Shown here: piece after piece, positions 1 to 10,639 of the stretch
Position numbering within the stretch: the first letter of the stretch is position 1
Layout: every line of letters starts with the position of its first letter
Position numbers and translations under genes: made by a program
The notes under the pieces: model-generated
The model's input: the letters and a program-made list of their open reading frames with translations, nothing else
Told to the model about the DNA's origin: nothing
Databases searched by the model: none
NCBI GenBank assembly: GCA_932294295.1
Contig: OW028584.1
Span: 8,626,407-8,690,406 of the forward strand
Length of the DNA: 64,000 nt
From: Alitta virens
Lineage: Eukaryota; Annelida; Polychaeta; Phyllodocida; Nereididae
Direction: 5' to 3'

Positions 1-936
1 ATATAATCCATTTGTCCATTTTCTATATATTCAACGTCGTCATTTTTTCCATGTTTATTGCACGTTTTATTAGCAATATTTGTTGCTCTAATCATTAAAC
101 GTATCTATAAGTCTGTCAGTATTACTAAAGCTTCACTGTGATCTATTCAATTGTACAATACTGTTATTTAATATCACACCCTGTATATTTGTTATATATT
201 ATAGTATAATTATATGTACTCGATGTCAAGCAAAAATGGTCTTTTATAATAACTGAAGAATTTTGAAACAAAATTTGGTAAAATAAAATGATGTAATTCG
301 GGACATTTTTAGCATATTTCATCTGGGAAGCATTATGAATGCCCTTTAAAGGTCTATTGCTGGCAAATAATCTACGATTTTTTAAAATATTTACGCGCAA
401 ATACATTTGATCATGTGGACTGTTTGAAATTCTAAATTTCGCCCTGTCAAAGATTCTTCAAAAATGTTTATAACTATAACTTGTAGTCAGTTATTAGTGT
501 TTGCGCTATTGTTACCATAGTGATCGTTGTATTGTTAGATTACATAATCCATTGTTATGGAAATAACTCCTTTTGTGATGCTTATTACTAATAATATTTA
601 AGCATTACTCCACAAAAATAAATTGCACAAAATATGTGATATTGCCTGTATTATGATATTTTATTTGTTGATAGTTGATAGATGTTACATGCTAAAACCT
701 GTAGAACAGTTGCATACTAAGTCTTATTGTTAATATATTATCATAGACTCTTTTCTACAATGTTATCTATCTTCATGAATAAAGATTCTTACAAAAAACT
801 GCTAAAAGCGAATTATTATCATTTAACACAAATAAATAATTTTTTGTTTGTATGCGTGAAATATGTTACAGTGCATCTTTGCTATTTATAATTATGAAAC
901 CATCTGGAGTTACCCAGAGATTTAAGCCCCCTTCAC
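1..936. other. AT-rich intergenic DNA, nothing recognised
   Basis: Low-GC sequence with no reading frame, RNA gene or clear repeat that I can support. It ends where the CCGGAG-rich inverted-repeat element begins. Confidence 0.5.
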
Positions 937-940
937 ACAC

Positions 941-1467
941 ACGCCGGAGTGTCCCGGAGTAAAATTTCTTTCACTCCGGGAACAAGAGCTGAAAATGTCA
1001 ACAAAAATAAATGTTTGGCGGTGTGTACATGATGGCAATACGTGTCAACAAGGAGCAACACGGTCCTTACACGGATGAATACGGTCACTACACGGATATG
1101 TACAGTTGAAACACGGAGGTGCCCGGTGCAACATGGAGAGGTCCCCAGTTGTTGCCGGAGGTAACACGACTGTCCCGGAAGAGTGCGGAGTGAACCAGAT
1201 ACCGTGTTGGTCCTTGTACTCTCCAGCGTACATGGCGGTGAAATTTTCATGCCCGGTTGACGCCGGACTTAGCCAGAGATAACATGAAGTATGCCGGAGT
1301 CAATACGGAGATTCCCTGAGATGGGCGGAGTCTACTGGGAGTCTACACAGATTAAATTACTCCGGGACCTCCGGCATGAAAAATCATGAAATGCCGGAAA
1401 TAAACAGGAGGTCTCCACGGAATTACCCAGAGTATGCCGGAGTGATACTCCGGGATGCTCCGGCGTC
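941..1467. mobile_element. CCGGAG-rich element with about 22-bp terminal inverted repeats
   Basis: The left end (941-962) begins ACGCCGGAGTGTCCCGGAGT. The right end (1446-1467) is its inverse with only two or three mismatches. Between them the DNA is much richer in GC than its surroundings and is packed with degenerate short motifs (CCGGAG, CACGG, ACGGAG) spaced roughly 10-17 bp, on both strands. Such subterminal motif clusters are known in hAT elements, where they bind transposase. A hAT-like transposase fragment starts just beside it at 1485. I infer a non-autonomous element or the terminal region of a hAT element. I could not define a target-site duplication. Confidence 0.6.
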
Positions 1468-1484
1468 TGATTTACCCCTTTTTA

Positions 1485-1930
1485 TGGTAAAATAGTCTTT
1501 ATAGGCCTGATTTGTATTACATGGCATGTGCTCTCCAGGAATGATTCAACATCCACAGCCTCATCGTCCTGTTGGTCTTCTGGATCTACAGAGTCAATGT
1601 CACTGTCTTCATCGTCTTGTTCGCCGAGGAATCCTGGTAGAGAAAATGCACAACTCCTCTAATGACTCTTCATACTGCCGAATGATGTTATCAGCAGTGT
1701 GTCGTCCACGAAACGTCTTGCAGGCAAGCACTACACTTTTCAAAGTCCAGTCTCTGATGTAGTGTGCAGTGATGCCCAGGTAGGACCTCATCTGACGGCT
1801 TGACCAGATGTCTAGGGTGACACAGACGTTCGAGGCAAATGCCATGTCAGACTTCACAATGGACTGAAGAGACACACATTTTTCTGTGAGGAGTTCGGAG
1901 TCGCAAGGAAATCTTGTATGGACATCTGTT
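1485..1930 (-). pseudogene. hAT-type (ZBED-like) transposase fragment, frame-broken
   Basis: Reading the minus strand from about 1930 gives a stretch with the signature VCVTLDIWSSRQMRSYLGIT (about 1817-1758), followed by a W-LKSV-LACK-F-GRHTA-NI block. This is the conserved start of the RNase H-like catalytic region of hAT transposases and ZBED proteins. That frame stops near 1609. A second frame continues with an acidic linker (DDEDSDIDSVDPEDQQDDEA, about 1612-1550), typical before the C-terminal part, and stops near 1490. The frame change implies a frameshift or lost splicing. No BED finger or dimerisation domain is visible here, so this is a truncated relic. Family assignment is from remembered motifs. 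Confidence 0.7.
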
Positions 1931-2156
1931 CTTCAGAAACAGTTCAATTACATTGTACTTAATTGCTCTTAGCTGATATAAAGCCATACAGTGACTGGTG
2001 AATTCACAGACAATAGTTTGGAAGTACAGTTGATAGTTGGACGTTTAATACACGTTTTTGTTTGTCTTTCACTGTCATTGAAAGCTCTGTGTTAATATAC
2101 CACAATGGAGATAAGTCTTAATTTATTGTGCTATCCTGCTAAGTTTTAACCACGGT

Positions 2157-2273
2157 GTCTCAATTTTTAATCAATAATTCTCCAGTTTATTTGTATTTAT
2201 TTTCTTATAAAGTTTAAATTTATATGAAAATAAATACAAATAAACTGGAGATTTATTGATTAAAAATTGAGAC
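2157..2273. repeat. Long near-perfect hairpin (53-bp arms)
   Basis: Arm 2157-2209 and arm 2221-2273 are reverse complements with only two mismatches. Pairing continues two more bases inwards, leaving a loop of about 7 nt. Both arms contain CTCCAGTTTATTTGTATTTA or its complement. The structure could be a small foldback or MITE, or a source of hairpin RNA; nothing in the sequence decides between these. Confidence 0.85.
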
Positions 2274-2870
2274 ATTATTTAATGTGGCTTACCAGCTATC
2301 TGAATTTGCAGCTGAAGTCTTGTAGTTTTCATGCAGGTAAGATAAAACCACCGTCATCCTCCAGAAAAAGTTTTAGCAGCATTTAAGTTTTATTACTTTT
2401 TTATGTTTCTCCAGACAAACTTTTGCTGAATGGGTTTCAATGAGCTGATCCACCACTGTGGTTGGGTTTTATTTATATCCCACACTTTTACAGATATTTT
2501 CTGTATTTTTAGTTGAGAAAACTAAGAAATTAAGAACTGTTTTGACCAAATTCTTGTACTTTTCATATTGATATTCCTACACAAACAGTGAGGATCACAA
2601 ATCTCATTAATATTCATGCTGAACTCAGCAGCCAATCACAGAAGAGAACCAAGCAAACAGACAGATGTCACAACGTCCTCCCATTCACAACTTTGAAGGC
2701 TTTTAGCAGAAAAACAAACCTTTGCTAGACTGTATTTTTCATAAAAACATTGGTTTTATGCATGTAGAAAGACGTTTTGCGTTATTTGGTGTGAAAAAAG
2801 CTAATATTTCAGTCAGAATCACACCTCAGTGCGACCAAATTCCTCAGTGACGGCACTGTGCATTTGGTCT
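2274..2870. other. Intergenic DNA, nothing recognised
   Basis: No supported reading frame. It contains a motif-like segment around 2605-2645 (ATTAATATTCATG followed by CAGCCAATCACAG), which may be chance. Confidence 0.4.
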
Positions 2871-3254
2871 CCATGGCAACAATGCTGAATGCCTATCTGT
2901 TTGAGTTTAACAGACAGTGTCGTCGGTAAAAACAAATCGCCAGTAAGAATAAACAACGAATTATATATATGTAATGTTAGTAGATTTGAAACGAGGAGAG
3001 ATTCAGCTTCATGCCAGTCTTAATTTGGTCAAAATCGGACAAGAATTGGCGAAGTTGTAGCCATGGCATGTTCAATGTTGTGGATGTCTGACTGTTTGAG
3101 ATCAACAGATTTGTTCGTCGGTAAAAACGAATCGCCGATACGGAAAAACAATGAGATGTAGAAGGCAACTGTTAGCCGATTAGAACAGAGGAATAATTCA
3201 GCTTTAATCCAGTCTTTATTTGGTCAAAATCGGTCAAGAATTAACGAATTTGTG
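2871..3254. repeat. Diverged tandem duplication, about 190 bp x 2
   Basis: Unit 1 (2871-3060) and unit 2 (3061-3254) both start CCATGGCA. They share ordered blocks: CTGTTTGAG, TCGTCGGTAAAAAC with AATCGCC, AATTCAGCTT-type sequence, CCAGTCTT, and TTTGGTCAAAATCGG followed by CAAGAATT. A third partial echo (GGCGAAGCTGTGGTCC) lies at 3422-3437. Divergence shows the duplication is old. No coding potential is conserved between the units. Confidence 0.7.
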
Positions 3255-3259
3255 GCCAT

Positions 3260-4300
3260 ATTCCCGTTTGAATGGGGAAAGAGAAAGTGAAAGTGCTTTG
3301 AAGTGAATGCACGTTCTGATATGACCAATGACCATTATGGATAACTTTTATTTTTCAAAATTACCTTTAGATATCATATTTAGTTAAAACCCAGTTTTTT
3401 TTTTGTGAATAGTGTATCATTGGCGAAGCTGTGGTCCTAGTGTGCGAAGTGAAAGTAAAATTGCTCAGCCAGAAGTAGTCCGTACATATTTAAATTAGGG
3501 ATAGCGGATCACATTTTATTATAATTAGGGATGGTGGATCACAATAAATACCACATGTGTTGTTCCTAATAGGTTTTCTATGAGGAACACAGCCAAGTGT
3601 GGGATATTGTTTTATTACTCGTTATTAAGGAATAGTTCACTTTTTGAGATGACCCCCACTCTTGTAAGGCACAACACTGTTACACAATGTCGTTTTTGAC
3701 CCATCTCGCCAGGGACCATCTCAAATTCAGATAATAGGCCTTTAAATATAACATGGGTAATGTATATTAGTAATTTAGTATCACACATAACATACTTTTT
3801 ATGCATGGCGCCAAATTTACTTTTTACTCATTTATAATCGCGCTGAATTCACCGTTTTTGACCAGTCAAAATAAGTGAGCCATACATTGTTCGTAAATGT
3901 ACTAATTGCACATTGAAATATAGCCTTTCTGAACTTCACTGAAAGAAGGTGTAGACATGTGAAAAGTATTCAATTGAAATTAGAACAATACATAATGAAA
4001 ACACTTGTGAATCTTTGTACTATTAGCTCCGTTTTGGGCAATACTATTATTAGCTCTGAGCATTTTATTTCTTATGTGGGTTACTAATATTTATTTCTTA
4101 AGTACTAAGATTAGCTAAATATTAGTTTTGGAATGAAACCTAATGACTGTTAATACGATGCACTGCAAAAAACAATATGGCTGCCCAACAAAATCCAAAC
4201 ATTTTTATTATTTTTTACAATCTTATAGCAACATATACATAAATAACAATGTAATGGGTCCTATAGTTTTCATTATGAATAGCTAAGATAAATTATAAAT
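3260..4300. other. Intergenic DNA with one small direct repeat
   Basis: The only structure seen is a short imperfect direct repeat at 3494-3542 (AATTAGGGATAGCGGATCAC / AATTAGGGATGGTGGATCAC). No gene is supported. Confidence 0.4.
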
Positions 4301-4302
4301 AC

Positions 4303-4449
4303 CTTCATGTGTTTGTGAAGATTTGTTGTTGAAGCCTTTGAACAGGTTATATCCGATTTGCAGTAATTGCAAATGGCCTTGAAATTTCCAGTGGTAACAT
4401 CCGGTAATTTATAATGTATCCATATGAACGACTTAGTCCTAGATGCCAT
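4303..4449 (-). CDS. BED-type zinc-finger exon, probably from a hAT transposon or ZBED gene
   Basis: On the minus strand an ATG at 4449 opens a 49-codon frame ending at a GT donor (AAG followed by GTATTT, at 4302). The peptide starts MASRTKSFIWIHYKLPD and contains CNYC (a CxxC zinc knuckle) and ends TTNLHKHMK, the beginning of the His part of a BED finger. The aromatic N-terminus (SFIWIHYK) also fits BED domains, which bind DNA in hAT transposases and their domesticated descendants. The expected second exon, supplying the last zinc ligand, was not found in the next 1 kb downstream, so this is a fragment or a long-intron gene remnant. I favour a transposon relic. Confidence 0.6.
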
Positions 4450-4750
4450 TGTGTCAAATCCAAAAAAATGTCAAGAGATGCTTTCACTGACCATCTCTCT
4501 GACATATCAACTGCAATTGCAATCAATGAATTACTTGACACTCAGCTGGTGTCAATGGTAGTCTTTGAAACAAATTTGATTAATACTATACATCCAGTCA
4601 TGATTTACAGATCACTTGTATCAAAACATGCAAAAACAAAAAGCAGAAACTATTTTAAATTAATGATACATGGATGACAAAATTATGAACTTGTAAATCA
4701 TATATAAATACTTTTTCAAGGTCAATGTTGTTCTGATAGATAAAAATGTA

Positions 4751-4900
4751 TAAGTACTTGGGGTACTTGCAAGTACATTGCCTCCAATTACAAGTCCAAG
4801 TACAAGTACTTCATTTTGAGCTACTTCGAGTCCAAGTACAAGTACAAGTACCGAGTACTTGGTACTTAAGTCCAAGTACTGAATCCAAGTACAGTACTTG
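4751..4900. repeat. AAGTACTTG self-complementary motif cluster
   Basis: About 150 bp made almost only of CAAGTACTTG, CCAAGTAC and AAGTACAAGTAC words. Many are palindromic, so the cluster reads nearly the same on both strands. It lies about 300 bp from the BED-finger exon, on its 5' side. Clusters of this kind in hAT elements are candidate transposase-binding subterminal repeats; that role is an inference here. Confidence 0.65.
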
Positions 4901-5477
4901 ACCCCATGTCTGATATGTAAGATGTCTTGTTTAGTTATAATAACAATGTCAAAGATCTCTTTTAAGATAAACAATAGACAACAGAAATTATAGTATTTTG
5001 CATTCATTGCATAATAAAAATAATACATATCTTCTAAAGCCAAGTTGCACTTCGCCTTCTCTGGGACTACATAATAAAACTGAGACTGGCCGTAAATTAC
5101 AGTGATAAATGCATGTTGTGCAGCCATAGTTTTTGACAGCCATTGACTTGAGTTGCTTTTCCCGATAGCATTCCAATTTGGCCAGCGTCGTTTCTACGTC
5201 GTTTTGAAGTTGCCGACATAGCGACAACGTCGATACAATTTGGAATGCTCTCTGGGCTAAAGATTCTGGTGATGGCATCTTCAAGTTAATCTTACATGAC
5301 TAGCTGCCAGAGGCAGATATAATGATGAGATGATAAGGTTTGGAGTCCACACCATGTTACACATTTACCCAATGGGTGGGGTCTTTTACTTGCCTCAGCA
5401 TAGACGCTGAGTGCAAGGCACCTCCAATTTAACGTCTCATGATCAACATCCAGCTGGGATGTAGCTCATGAAGAGTG

Positions 5478-6250
5478 CTAGCCAGAACTGAACTACATTG
5501 CATTAGATGCGATATAGGATCGAAACGACTTGCATAGGAATTCTTGGAATTTGACATTTTTAACACACCTTTTTCATGCAAACAGGGTTAGCATACCTTA
5601 TTTGGTCGTTATGTACACAAGGACTGCTCTGTTAACTATCGTCTCGCACTCCGATTTTACTGAAAAAGCCACTGGAATTATTGTTTTAAAGAGCATTTTC
5701 AAATTCAAGTTGCTGCTTTAAGGGATTCGCTATTGCCATGCTCCCAACGGCATTCTGGGAGTATTAGTCGCAAACTTCAATACTCCTAGTGGATAGAAAA
5801 TAGTTTCTTAAATCTGACAGTTAAAGCAGTTGAAATATCATTCCCAAATGACTTCAGTCTCCTACTGTGCGAATAAAGCAAATAATCACCAATTTATCAA
5901 GTCAACACATAAGCTTATCAATCAGTGACGTCGTTGTAGCCCTCTAGTGAGTTTTGGCGGAACTAGGCGGCAATGGCTATCATGGATTATCAACAAAACT
6001 TGAATTCCAAAATCCTACAGAAATCGGAAATCAACCATATCTGAGTGCGGGACAACGGAAAAGAGGTATGTCTAAACCTAGAGCCGGTGTATTTCCTGCG
6101 GCAAACGTTTATTAAAAGGCTAGGTCCTGCGGACAGGGAACTTGCAGCTGGAAGAGTGCCTGGGCCGGGGATCAAACCAGCAGAGCTGGCCAATGCAGAA
6201 ATGTGTCTGAAACACAGCTGGTGTGACTGTATACTCATTTATGGCATTAG
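5478..6250 (+). mobile_element. Dispersed repeat family R1, copy A
   Basis: It shares five ordered blocks with copies at 17.2-18.0 and 28.0-28.8 kb: a stem-loop (5488-5524); GAATTCTTGGAA to GCATACCTTATTT (5539-5605); CTGAAAAAGCCACTGGAA (about 5659-5676); CCCTCTAGTGAGTTTTGGCG with AACTAGGCGGC (about 5940-5975); and GAAATCAACCATATCTGAG to an AAACGTTTA block (6027-6115). The last part (6150-6190) looks like the reverse of a tRNA B box (GGATCAAACC). Just upstream, 5381-5420 matches the tRNA-like head of copy B but in inverse orientation. Probably a composite non-autonomous retroelement or MITE. Confidence 0.65.
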
Positions 6251-6259
6251 TGGATAAGT

Positions 6260-8010
6260 AAGAAGATGGAAAAAATGTACATTATACATACATTCAAGTT
6301 CAACTTATAACTTATAACCATTAGTCAGACAAATAGTTCCTCATGCATTGAATTTGTGTAAGTTTAGTTGGAGCAGTGAAAAAAGGGAAAAGAGCCCCTG
6401 CCCTTCTATATTAATAACGAGACTTATAGTAGTTAGTGTATAGACTTTTTAGTGATAGGCATATGGACCAAAGCTTGTAAAAAAAATAGTTGAATTTTAA
6501 CATGAAAACATGAGGAAACTAAATGTAATCATTTTTATTATGGTAAATATATCTATTGAACTAATTAAATCAATTGATAGCTAATGATAAAACTACTAAT
6601 TTAAGGCCTTAAATATTATCATGAAATGCCATCGAAAATTGATAAATTTTTTGTAGGATGTGCCCGTCAGTCAAAATGTTTGCCATTAAGGCAAACATTT
6701 AAATGAATAGAGGATCAACACAGAATGTTCAGGTGTTTTAGTTGCAAATTGAAAGCTTGCTTTGTCTGCTTTTCAAATACACTTGGATTGTAATACAGAT
6801 TTTGATAATAAGGGAGCCATGGTCATTTTTGCATGTCACACATGGACACAAAACTAAAAGGTGTTAGATGTCATCTGAAAGTCCCATAACATAGGCTATT
6901 AAAAAGTAGCACATGACGCCAATGTTGTTTTCAAAATATTTGCAAATTATTAATCTATTGATGCCATTAAATTTGCTCCCCGTACTCTAAAACAGGAAAC
7001 CATGTTTATTGCTCAGTGACTTACAAGACTTGCGGGGTTTTACTCCGCACCAGAGGTCTTGCATCCTGTTCTCCAAAGCACGTTGGACCCAGGACCCAAG
7101 CTAGTGCAATGCCCAGTTGGACACCAGCCCAACAGGACCACACGGTGCAGACATAACTTATTGATCCGAACTGATATAGTGTATGACTGCATGTGTTGGT
7201 GTCAGAAAGTTTTTCATTTTGTTAAAAACTGCGTTATTGAGACTTCACTGTTGACCTTGTTTATCATTTTTAAAGTCAAGTTGTTATAGACTATAGTCGA
7301 TATTTCTCTTGTCAACTCTTCTCTAAAATTAAACTGTAAAATTAAATTAAAAAAATAAAAGAATATTTTGTGTTAAAAATAATTAAACCGCTTTGTAGGC
7401 ATTACGAAAATCATAATGATCAAATTAGCACCTTGAGGATGATTACAATTCTGTGCTGTGGTGTGACCCCGTAACAACTGCATTTGTTCGAAAAGAGCAG
7501 AGTTGATCTGCTTCTGTGAATAAATTACTAATGACTTGAAAACTTGCTCCTGTGAAACTTCCCAGAAAAGTTTTGAAATTGAAATTGAGGCTGAACAGGA
7601 GCTAATAGGTACGCAGGCTAAATATAGTGTAATGTATTCTGATTGAGGAATAACTCATGAAACACAGAGTGTATGTAGCTTGGCAAGAGAGGGTGGTTTT
7701 AATCCAAACATATATGCAATGTATAGTAATGTATAAGTACAACTTAATTTACAGGTACAAGGTAATTTACAGCTACAGCTGGTAAACTGAATATCTTCTC
7801 TTCTACACAAGTATATCAAGGGCCCCTTATTCCAGGGGTCTCTTTCCTATTGGTTCTCTTTCCTTCAGTGCACATATACATGGCATGCCTCTATTGGCTT
7901 GTGCCTTGGGGTGGACTTATTTAATTAAGTTTACTTTGTTAAGTTCTGACTTTTAAGTTGCCTTTAAGTTGGCTTGCTTAAGTTCTATTTTCTGAAATCT
8001 TAAGTCATAG
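6260..8010. other. Intergenic DNA, nothing recognised
   Basis: No reading frame, RNA gene or repeat boundary is supported. A slightly GC-richer patch sits at 7030-7150. Its open reading frames have no recognisable motif. Confidence 0.4.
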
Positions 8011-8011
8011 T

Positions 8012-8098
8012 TCATTAAATATAACATTAATACATTCTAATCATTAAATATAACATTAATACATTCTAATCATTAAACATAACATCAATACATTCTAA
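8012..8098. repeat. 29-bp tandem repeat, three units
   Basis: Units 8012-8040 and 8041-8069 are identical (TCATTAAATATAACATTAAT...). Unit 8070-8098 differs at two positions. This is a small AT-rich minisatellite. Confidence 0.85.
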
Positions 8099-8539
8099 AT
8101 ATATGATGTGCATTTAAGGTAAAAATTTAAGTGAATGAAGCTATATATAACAAGGTAAAATGAACAAAATTTTTACATCTTTTAACTTTTGCTTTTAAAG
8201 GTAGTTTTCCAATGAATTCCTTGTGCATGTGAGGTGTTACAGTCTCACACTAGTGTTATAGCACACAAGTGTATCCGTCCATAGCAAGCATCACCTTGTC
8301 AAACCCCAACATTTCTTGGAAATAAGCACCTTTCAGTCTACTAATTCCTTCAGTTTGCGCTTTAACACAATTTAAATCAATTCTTTTCTAACAACACTAA
8401 AATTCCTGCATATAATTAATCTAGCTGTTGACATACACACTTTAAACAGAAACCTAACCTTCACATTTTTGCTTTTCTCCAAAATGTGGCACATTCGAAT
8501 ACATCTGCAGTGTATTTGATCTAAAACTCCTACATGAAG

Positions 8540-8960
8540 TAGATATCTTTTATGGGTCATTATAGGTAACATATACCTGACTTCGATTCCACGAGACTGC
8601 ATACTCATGAACTGATTTGTCAGAGAAAATCCAGATAACATACAAATAAGCTATTGTTCTCAAAAACTGTCCTCCGACCCAACATACAAGACCAGCAGTT
8701 TCCAGCTGTATTACAAATTTGTCCATGTAAATACAAAATAAAATAGGGGGAATTATTCCACCCTGTCTCACACCATTAATTGATGGTCTTAAAATTCTAA
8801 GAATAACAATTGTTCTATACTGTTGGCGGTCAAAGGCCTACATGTCGTAAATAACCTTTAGCATAACAGCAGTGACTTGTCTGTCAATTAAAGCTTGGAA
8901 CAACATATTGCGTTGAACTCTATCAAATGTTTTACTCGGGTTTGTAATTGTAACTTCATA
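8540..8960 (-). pseudogene. Dead non-LTR reverse transcriptase fragment
   Basis: On the minus strand, from about 8950, a peptide with KTFDRVQRNMLFQALIDR (motif A region, normally D-x-x-K-A-F-D) leads through an in-frame stop (about 8828) to GVRQGGIIPPILFCIYMD (motif B, the VRQGG-LSP-LF signature of LINE reverse transcriptases). A degraded IAYLYVIWI stands where the catalytic YADD should be. Loss of the YADD aspartates and the internal stop make this inactive. Endonuclease and ORF1 parts were not found nearby. Confidence 0.75.
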
Positions 8961-10360
8961 TTTCGGTGAGCATGAAAAATCATGTGTGACACTAATCCTG
9001 TATATAAAAAAAATTCATAATGTGATTCCCTCATAAAACTATAATATTAACTATTTGATTTTCATTAGTGTATTTAAATGAACAAATCCTTCATTGTTTT
9101 GATGTGAAACCGTCACTGCTGCTGCATTAAATGGTACTTACGGCAAATAAACTAATATCACCATTTCATTTCATAATAACCAAATATCACTGACAAATAT
9201 CATGGTCAGTTATATTGCTTGGCAAATACTACAGAATACGAAAATGAGGCACAGAAGAACGTCATAAACGTCATCAGTGTCGCCACTTCAAATTCAAAGT
9301 TTTTACAAAAATGTGGAGGTGTTTCACTGGTAGCGTGGATTGAAATCATTCTGACCTAAATTTTTTCATAAAACGACTCTGTTGACAAATACCAGTATGT
9401 GTTCTGGCACAGTGCTCCTGAACAAACTTCAGGGTTCAAAACATTTACCAAAGATTTCATATATATTTCTATAAACTGCACACTCATACGATCATTTTAA
9501 GGCAAAAACTAAAACAATTTGGTGGGAAATGTTCGAGAAATCTGGTTTTAAAAATGTTTGGTTTATCACAACTTGGTTATTTGCATGTCATATCTCCTAT
9601 GCTCATGAAGATCAGAATGCTAAATCTTGTCATGGACATTTGCTGACAACCTGTTATAAAACATGACAAGTATGCTTCAAAAAGTATATATAAATGTGTG
9701 TTCATCTACCAGGGTGTTGCAAACTAGTCACGTGTGTATTTTGTTTATAAATGCATCATGGCTTTAATTTAAGTCTTTACTATGATGTAATTTGAATTCA
9801 TTCGCTATTGGCATGCATTGAACTGAATGGTGGCACAATGAAGGGGATTTACATAGCCTAGATAACTGATGTCCTTTGGCTGTTTCATACAGAGTAAGAG
9901 ATTGGCCATTTAATTGCTCTTCGACTTCACTCAGAGAACTGCATGATGGGACCTAACATGTTTTCGAATGAACTCTCAGACATGGTATGTAATAAAATAT
10001 TGTTCATGGTCATGTAAACAATTTGACTAGTACTGCTGTAAGACTCAGCAAGAGTGGGACCAAAGCATGCCTGTATAGCGTAACAAATAGCAACAAATCT
10101 TCACTGGCATAAAGATAATCGTCAGGCCTCCCCTTGGATATATTATCAGACCTGATAACTGATTATAGAGAAGCTTGTTAATTCATTATTGTGAAATGTT
10201 CCACCAAAATATTATATACCTTGTGTAGACTATTCAGTCAGTCATGAAGTTCATGGAGTAGTATAAGTAAACTCACAGATTAATTCATTAACAGTGGTTT
10301 ATTTGTTATAAAAGAAGCTGTGAAAGGGTGAGAATGGGCATAGGCGATGGACTCTGTCTT
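8961..10360. other. Intergenic DNA, nothing recognised
   Basis: AT-rich, with no supported coding region or repeat boundaries. One GAACGTCATAAACGTCATC direct repeat of ACGTCAT lies at about 9259-9277. Confidence 0.4.
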
Positions 10361-10632
10361 GACGCAAGACCCTCGATCACACCTTTCCGCAGAAGAGGGT
10401 CTTGGAGAATTCAAGGGAGCAAGGAATTTGAAAGAAGAAGAATACAAAGCTACGAGTCCCTGTCCTTAATAAGATGATGCAACGGCGAATCGGACAAATT
10501 TTAAAAGAACTACTTTGTTCCCCGCTTAGTTAAATTTTACGTGTGTAGTGATTGACCTACTTCCACGGCCTATCTTGCAATGCTTTGATATCTGCTAGAC
10601 CCTCGTCTATGAGGCCTGAGGGTCTAGGCCTA
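10361..10632. repeat. Twin hairpins sharing an AGACCCTC stem
   Basis: Hairpin 1 pairs CAAGACCCTC (10365-10374) with GAGGGTCTTG (10395-10404) around a 20-nt loop. Hairpin 2 pairs CTAGACCCTC (10595-10604) with GAGGGTCTAG (10618-10627) around a 13-nt loop. Both 10-bp stems are perfect. They may mark the ends of one short element. Confidence 0.5.
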
Positions 10633-10639
10633 GACTTCG

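Noticed and set aside
4660..5284. Two overlapping minus-strand frames (155 and 98 codons)
   Set aside because: One runs through the AAGTACTTG repeat. The other begins with a plausible peptide (MPSPESLAQRAFQIVSTLSL) but shows no known motif or splice context that I can defend.
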